NCBI GenBank assembly: GCA_016930675.1
Contig: JAFGGG010000015.1
Span: 1 to 57,171 of the forward strand
From: Spirochaetales bacterium
Lineage (GTDB): Bacteria > Spirochaetota > Spirochaetia > SZUA-6 > RPPD01
DNA: 57,171 nucleotides
Direction: 5' to 3'
The notes beneath the pieces were generated by a model that was given only the letters and a program-made list of their open reading frames with translations, had not been told where the DNA came from and ran no database searches. The first letter of the stretch is position 1. Every line of letters starts with the position of its first letter. Shown here piece after piece: positions 53,515 to 57,171 of this stretch. The position numbers were made by a program, and so were the translations under genes.

Positions 53515-54063
53515 TCAGGTAAATTCAGTAAACATTTCTCTCTTTGCTTTACACAAAGGACATACGCCAGGCGCGCCTCCCTCCAAGGTGTAACCGCAGA
53601 CTTCACATACTTGCACGGGCCCCAAATCGATATCCGAACCCTTTTCAATAACGGATAACGCCTGTTCAAACATCTGTTTATGAACTTTTTCCGTGGCATA
53701 TGACCATTCAAAACTTTTTTGCGCTCCGGGTTCCTGCTGCAGCTTTGCTGTTTCTATATATACGGGATACATCTCATCAATCTCAAACGCCTCTCCGGAG
53801 ATTGAAAGTTTTAGATTTTTCCTGGTATCGCCCGGACCGAAAGCCGCCATACTGTCGGCCACGTATCCCCCGTTCAAATCAGCAAGCTCCTTATAATGAT
53901 GCCCGGCGTGCACATATTCAGCGTGAGCAATCGCCCTCCACAAGCGCGCCATATTCGGGTACTGCTGTTTTTCCGCAATTCTTGCGAAGTGCAGATAACG
54001 CATATGCGCTTGGCTTTCACCGCCAAAGGCGTTTATCATATTCTGTCTGGTGATCTGCTTCAT
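53515..54063 (-). CDS. rbr: Rubrerythrin
   Basis: 182 residues. The ferritin-like diiron domain has E-x-x-H pairs (GGESQAHMRYLHFA; AHAEYVHAGHH; ATEKVHKQMF). A C-terminal rubredoxin-like site follows (CEVCGYTLEGGAPGVCPLC). Rubrerythrins reduce peroxide in anaerobes. It is the last gene of the fab operon, 13 nt after fabF, with an AAGGAG ribosome site, so oxidative-stress protection appears co-transcribed with lipid synthesis. Confidence 0.93.
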   Translation of the reverse strand: MKQITRQNMINAFGGESQAHMRYLHFARIAEKQQYPNMARLWRAIAHAEYVHAGHHYKELADLNGGYVADSMAAFGPGDTRKNLKLSISGEAFEIDEMYPVYIETAKLQQEPGAQKSFEWSYATEKVHKQMFEQALSVIEKGSDIDLGPVQVCEVCGYTLEGGAPGVCPLCKAKREMFTEFT

Positions 54064-54076
54064 GGACGAGCTCCTT

Positions 54077-55327
54077 TTAGTTTTTAAATTCCTTAAAAAT
54101 TAAAATTCCGTTATGTCCGCCGAAACCCAGAGAGTTGGACATTACTGCCCGGATCTTACCGTTATACCCTTTGTTGGGAACATAATCCAGATCGCACTCC
54201 GGATCGGGATTATCATGATTACAGGTGGGAGGAAAAAACTGATTCTGAATCGCTAAAACGGAAACAGCCGCTTCAAAACCGCCCGCGCCTCCGATCATAT
54301 GGCCGGTCAATGATTTTGTCGAAGAAACTTTGAGATGTTTGGCATGTTCTCCAAACACTTTTTTAATGGCCTTGGTCTCGGTCGGATCATTAAGCTGGGT
54401 TGAGGTTCCGTGCGCGTTGATATAATCTATATCACCCGGCTGCATGTTTGCCATATTCAAAGCCATCTGCATGGCCTGCACCGCCCCCCGGCCTTCCGGG
54501 TGAGGCGCGGTAAGATGGTTTGCATCACAGGAAAGACCATAGCCGACAAGTTCGGCTAAAATTTTAGCTCCGCGTTTTTTAGCATGTTCAAGCTCTTCGA
54601 TTATCAAGATGCCTGCGCCCTCCGCCAGGACAAATCCGTCACGGTCCTTATCAAAAGGTCTGCTGGCTTTCTCCGGAGTGTCATTAAAATTCCGTGATAA
54701 TGTTTGAATGGTACAGAACCCACCCATCGCGATTTCCGTTATCGGCGCCTCGGTGCCACCGGTAATCATTATATCAGCGATATTGTTTTTAATAATGTGA
54801 AAAGCATTGCCTATGGCGTCAGCACCCGAAGAACAGGCTGTAACAACCGCATAACACGGTCCCTGCGCATTAAATCTGATAGCAATATTTCCGGGGCCGA
54901 TATTAGGAATCATTTTGGGTATGGTTAAGGGATGAATGCGCATCGGTCCTTTAAAATGCAAGGCCTGGAAGGCTTCTGTAAGCGTAAGGATACCTCCGAT
55001 ACCATTGCCTATGATCACACCAAAACGCTCCGGATCGATACCCGATTTACTGTTTGCCAATCCGGCACTCTTATAGGCCTCAAGACTGGATATCATGGCC
55101 AGAATTGTAAAGCGGTCATATTTACGTGCTTCCTTTTTATCTATAAACTGTTCGATATCAAGATTTTTCACCGCACCGCAGACTTTACTTGGAAATGCTT
55201 GCACATCAAATCTATCCACGCGTGAAATACCGCTTTTCCCTTGCTTTATGGCATCCCAAGACTCAGTTACATTATTGCCGATCGGATTCACGGTACCTAT
55301 CCCCGTAACAACCACTCTTCTTTCCAT
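54077..55327 (-). CDS. fabF: 3-oxoacyl-ACP synthase II
   Basis: 416 residues with the Cys-His-His triad: C165 (TACSSGAD), H306 (NAHGTST) and H343 (TGHMIGGAGG). It elongates acyl-ACP with malonyl-ACP in type II fatty-acid synthesis. It starts 15 nt after fabG. Length and motifs are normal. Confidence 0.96.
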   Translation of the reverse strand: MERRVVVTGIGTVNPIGNNVTESWDAIKQGKSGISRVDRFDVQAFPSKVCGAVKNLDIEQFIDKKEARKYDRFTILAMISSLEAYKSAGLANSKSGIDPERFGVIIGNGIGGILTLTEAFQALHFKGPMRIHPLTIPKMIPNIGPGNIAIRFNAQGPCYAVVTACSSGADAIGNAFHIIKNNIADIMITGGTEAPITEIAMGGFCTIQTLSRNFNDTPEKASRPFDKDRDGFVLAEGAGILIIEELEHAKKRGAKILAELVGYGLSCDANHLTAPHPEGRGAVQAMQMALNMANMQPGDIDYINAHGTSTQLNDPTETKAIKKVFGEHAKHLKVSSTKSLTGHMIGGAGGFEAAVSVLAIQNQFFPPTCNHDNPDPECDLDYVPNKGYNGKIRAVMSNSLGFGGHNGILIFKEFKN

Positions 55328-55342
55328 ATAATGCTCCTTTTG

Positions 55343-56086
55343 TTATATGGCCATCCCGCCATCAACCTGGATTACTCGCGCTGTTACATATGAGGCCAAA
55401 TCAGAAGCTAAAAATAACACCACTCTGGCCACTTCTTCAGGTGTCCCCCCTCTTCCCATGGGGACCTGCCCCAGCATTGCCTGTTTGGCTTGCTCGCTTA
55501 ATTTTTCCGTCATATCGGTAACAATATACCCCGGGGCTACCGCATTCACTCTTACTCCGCGGGATGCCACCTCTTTGGCCAGGCTTTTTGTAAAGGCAAT
55601 CAGGCCTCCCTTGGAAGCCGAATAGTTGGTTTGGCCCGCATTACCGCCGATTCCCACGATTGAAGCCATATTTATAATCGATCCCGAACGATTTTTCATC
55701 ATGGCCATAGCCACATGTTTGGAGACTAAAAATGCCGAGGTCAAATTTACTGTGAGTACTTTTTCCCAATTTTCCAAAGGCATGCGAAAGACGAGTCCGT
55801 CACGGGTAATCCCCGCATTGTTGACCAATATATCAATCCGGTCGCTCTCCTTGAGAATGTCCTTGATGACATTAGTAATCTGCTCTTCATTGGCAACATC
55901 CGCCTGTTTAAAAAATATTTCGGCGCCGGCAGCTTTGGCTGCCGCTTGCATCTCTGCAAAATGCTCGCTTTCCATAAGATCGATAAAATATACTGTTGCG
56001 CCGTGCTTTAAAAAAAGCATTACTATTTCCATCCCTATTCCCCGCGCGCCACCTGTAATGATCGCAATTTTATCTTTTAATAACAT
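55343..56086 (-). CDS. fabG: 3-oxoacyl-ACP reductase
   Basis: 247 residues, a short-chain dehydrogenase with a Rossmann motif (ITGGARGIGME) and catalytic S142, Y155 and K159 (NYSASKGG). It reduces 3-oxoacyl-ACP with NADPH. It starts 3 nt after fabD. The usual acpP gene between fabG and fabF is absent here. Confidence 0.96.
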   Translation of the reverse strand: MLLKDKIAIITGGARGIGMEIVMLFLKHGATVYFIDLMESEHFAEMQAAAKAAGAEIFFKQADVANEEQITNVIKDILKESDRIDILVNNAGITRDGLVFRMPLENWEKVLTVNLTSAFLVSKHVAMAMMKNRSGSIINMASIVGIGGNAGQTNYSASKGGLIAFTKSLAKEVASRGVRVNAVAPGYIVTDMTEKLSEQAKQAMLGQVPMGRGGTPEEVARVVLFLASDLASYVTARVIQVDGGMAI

Positions 56087-56089
56087 ATA

Positions 56090-57025
56090 TTACTCCTTAC
56101 TTTCTGTTTTTATGTCTTCAAGCTTTCCTGCAGGCAAACATGGATATTCACTGCAAAATGCTTTCCATAATCCACGCAGTACCGACCCGGGACCTGTTTC
56201 GTAGAAGTGTGTATACCCGTCGCTTAAAAGGGTCTTTTCTTCATCCACCCAACGTACCGTGGAGACAACCTGCCTTATGCATAATTCTTTTGCTTGGTCA
56301 CCTCCGTGGACTCTCTCAGCCGTGACATTGGAATAAACCGGCGCTACCGGATCATGAAAAACAAAGTCCGCTAAAAAAGCCTTCAATTCCAAAGCCGCCT
56401 GTTCAATGAGCGGTGAGTGAAAAGGACCGGATACCCGCAACCGGACAACTCTTCTGGCGCCGGCATCTTTAAAAACCTGCTCTGCTTTTGCCAGTGCCGT
56501 ACTTGTCCCGGAAAGTACAATCTGAGTGGGGCTGGTATGATTGGCGAGAAAGATCCGCTCGGCTTCCAGAGTTTTCAGAATCCGGGAAGCTTCTGTCTTG
56601 GCCAGTCCTATTACAGCCGCCATACCGGCCTGCCCCTCTTCCGTGTCCGCGCTGCGGCTGACACGTTCCATGATTTCACCTCTGGCCTTTACAATTGGGA
56701 ATAGATCCTGTAAAGCGATAATACCCGCTTCATGAAACGCCGAATATTCACCCAGACTAAAACCGGCGTAGCCCTGGACTGTAATTCCACGCTCCTTGAG
56801 TACCGTACTTGAAGCTAAATTGGCAAGAGTTACCGCTATTTGTGTTTTATCCGTCTCTTTGAGTTCCGCTTCGTCCGCTGCAAAAAGCAGTCGTTTCATA
56901 TCTATTCCTGAATATTCCGAAGCAGCTTCAAAAAGCAGCTTTACCTTCTGACTGGCTTCCCAGAAATCTTTTGCCATTCCCGGATACTGAGCCCCCTGAC
57001 CGGGAAATAAAAAACAGGTTTTCAT
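56090..57025 (-). CDS. fabD: Malonyl-CoA:ACP transacylase
   Basis: 311 residues with the N-terminal FPGQGAQYPGM, the catalytic serine in GFSLGEYS (S90) and a histidine in GPFHSPL. It loads malonyl groups onto ACP. A GAGGGG ribosome site and a good promoter precede it, so it is the first gene of the operon in this window. Confidence 0.96.
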   Translation of the reverse strand: MKTCFLFPGQGAQYPGMAKDFWEASQKVKLLFEAASEYSGIDMKRLLFAADEAELKETDKTQIAVTLANLASSTVLKERGITVQGYAGFSLGEYSAFHEAGIIALQDLFPIVKARGEIMERVSRSADTEEGQAGMAAVIGLAKTEASRILKTLEAERIFLANHTSPTQIVLSGTSTALAKAEQVFKDAGARRVVRLRVSGPFHSPLIEQAALELKAFLADFVFHDPVAPVYSNVTAERVHGGDQAKELCIRQVVSTVRWVDEEKTLLSDGYTHFYETGPGSVLRGLWKAFCSEYPCLPAGKLEDIKTESKE

Positions 57026-57050
57026 CGCTCTTATCCCCTCTCGAATGGGA

Positions 57051-57079
57051 AAATATCATACATAGCAGTCAGCTGTCAA
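57051..57079 (-). promoter_or_regulatory. Promoter of the fabD-fabG-fabF-rbr operon
   Basis: On the minus strand, TTGACA (57079-57074) and ATATTT (57056-57051) are separated by 17 bases, 26 nt before the fabD ATG. The -35 is a perfect consensus. No regulator site such as FapR was recognised. A 32-codon frame with a ribosome-like site lies further upstream, and its reality is uncertain. Confidence 0.65.
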
Positions 57080-57171
57080 GCTTCTAAACTTTATATAGTG
57101 GTACGAAGCCTGTACCCGACCCTGAGCGTCAGATATAAGCATATTTTGGTACATACTGTTTCTCCCTGTAA

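Noticed and set aside
57085..57155. A 32-codon frame with a ribosome-like site upstream of fabD
   Set aside because: No family resemblance, it runs across the promoter -35 region, and it could be chance.

Overview
The window reads as a chromosomal segment of a spirochaete-like bacterium, probably free-living and anaerobic. Evidence for this: a lipoprotein plus LysM-like secreted protein pair (50743-51351 and 49553-50746) whose C-terminal motif is typical of Treponema/Spirochaeta proteins; several chemotaxis genes; a flagellin-fold paralogue; and a rubrerythrin. The phylum call is an inference from family resemblance, not a computed placement. The left edge looks like a horizontally assembled defence island, and the rest looks like ordinary chromosome.

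1-22.4 kb: a type I-B CRISPR-Cas system, all on the minus strand, broken up by toxin-antitoxin (TA) genes. In transcription order it holds cas6 (14923-14246), then a TA belt, then cas8b-cas11-cas7-cas5-cas3 (11536-5373), a DUF4143-type AAA ATPase, more TA genes, and cas1-cas2-cas4 (2162-286). A leader follows, and the first CRISPR repeat sits at the window edge, so the spacers lie outside. Interleaved are six nucleotidyltransferase/HEPN (MNT-HEPN) loci, two copies of a second NTase module, one intact hicBA plus a hicB stump, one intact RQC-minor gene plus two fragments, and a dead mazEF. Four of the six HEPN genes are broken, by truncation, a nonsense codon or a small palindromic insertion, while every MNT partner is open. 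Direct repeats copied from the edges of cas1 and cas6 flank two TA modules, and a 12-14 kb block recurs in decayed form at 15.7-16.8 kb. A SWIM/SNF2 helicase and one more mntA-hepT pair close the island.

22.4-31.3 kb: a very large secreted TPR/alpha-2-macroglobulin-like protein (2662 aa) and, downstream past a terminator, a short flagellin-like protein with an apparent Sec signal.

31.9-53.5 kb: potassium uptake and signalling. A TrkH channel subunit is translationally coupled to a KdpD-like kinase and a KdpE-like regulator. Next come a trypsin-like protease with a small homologue of its own N-terminal domain, CheW with a chemoreceptor, a NarX/NarL-type kinase with two regulators, a secreted beta-rich protein, an apparently inactive rhomboid, an APC permease with an internal deletion, a hybrid kinase, the LysM-like/lipoprotein pair and a polytopic chemoreceptor.

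53.5-57.2 kb: a minus-strand fatty-acid synthesis operon fabD-fabG-fabF followed by rubrerythrin, with a good promoter before fabD and no acpP.

The most unusual points are the cas8b/cas11 split by a single in-frame stop, the hicA/RQC-fragment/cas8b translational chain, the repeated loss of HEPN toxins with retention of their antitoxins, the excisable 120-bp insertion in hepT, and the signal-bearing flagellin homologue.
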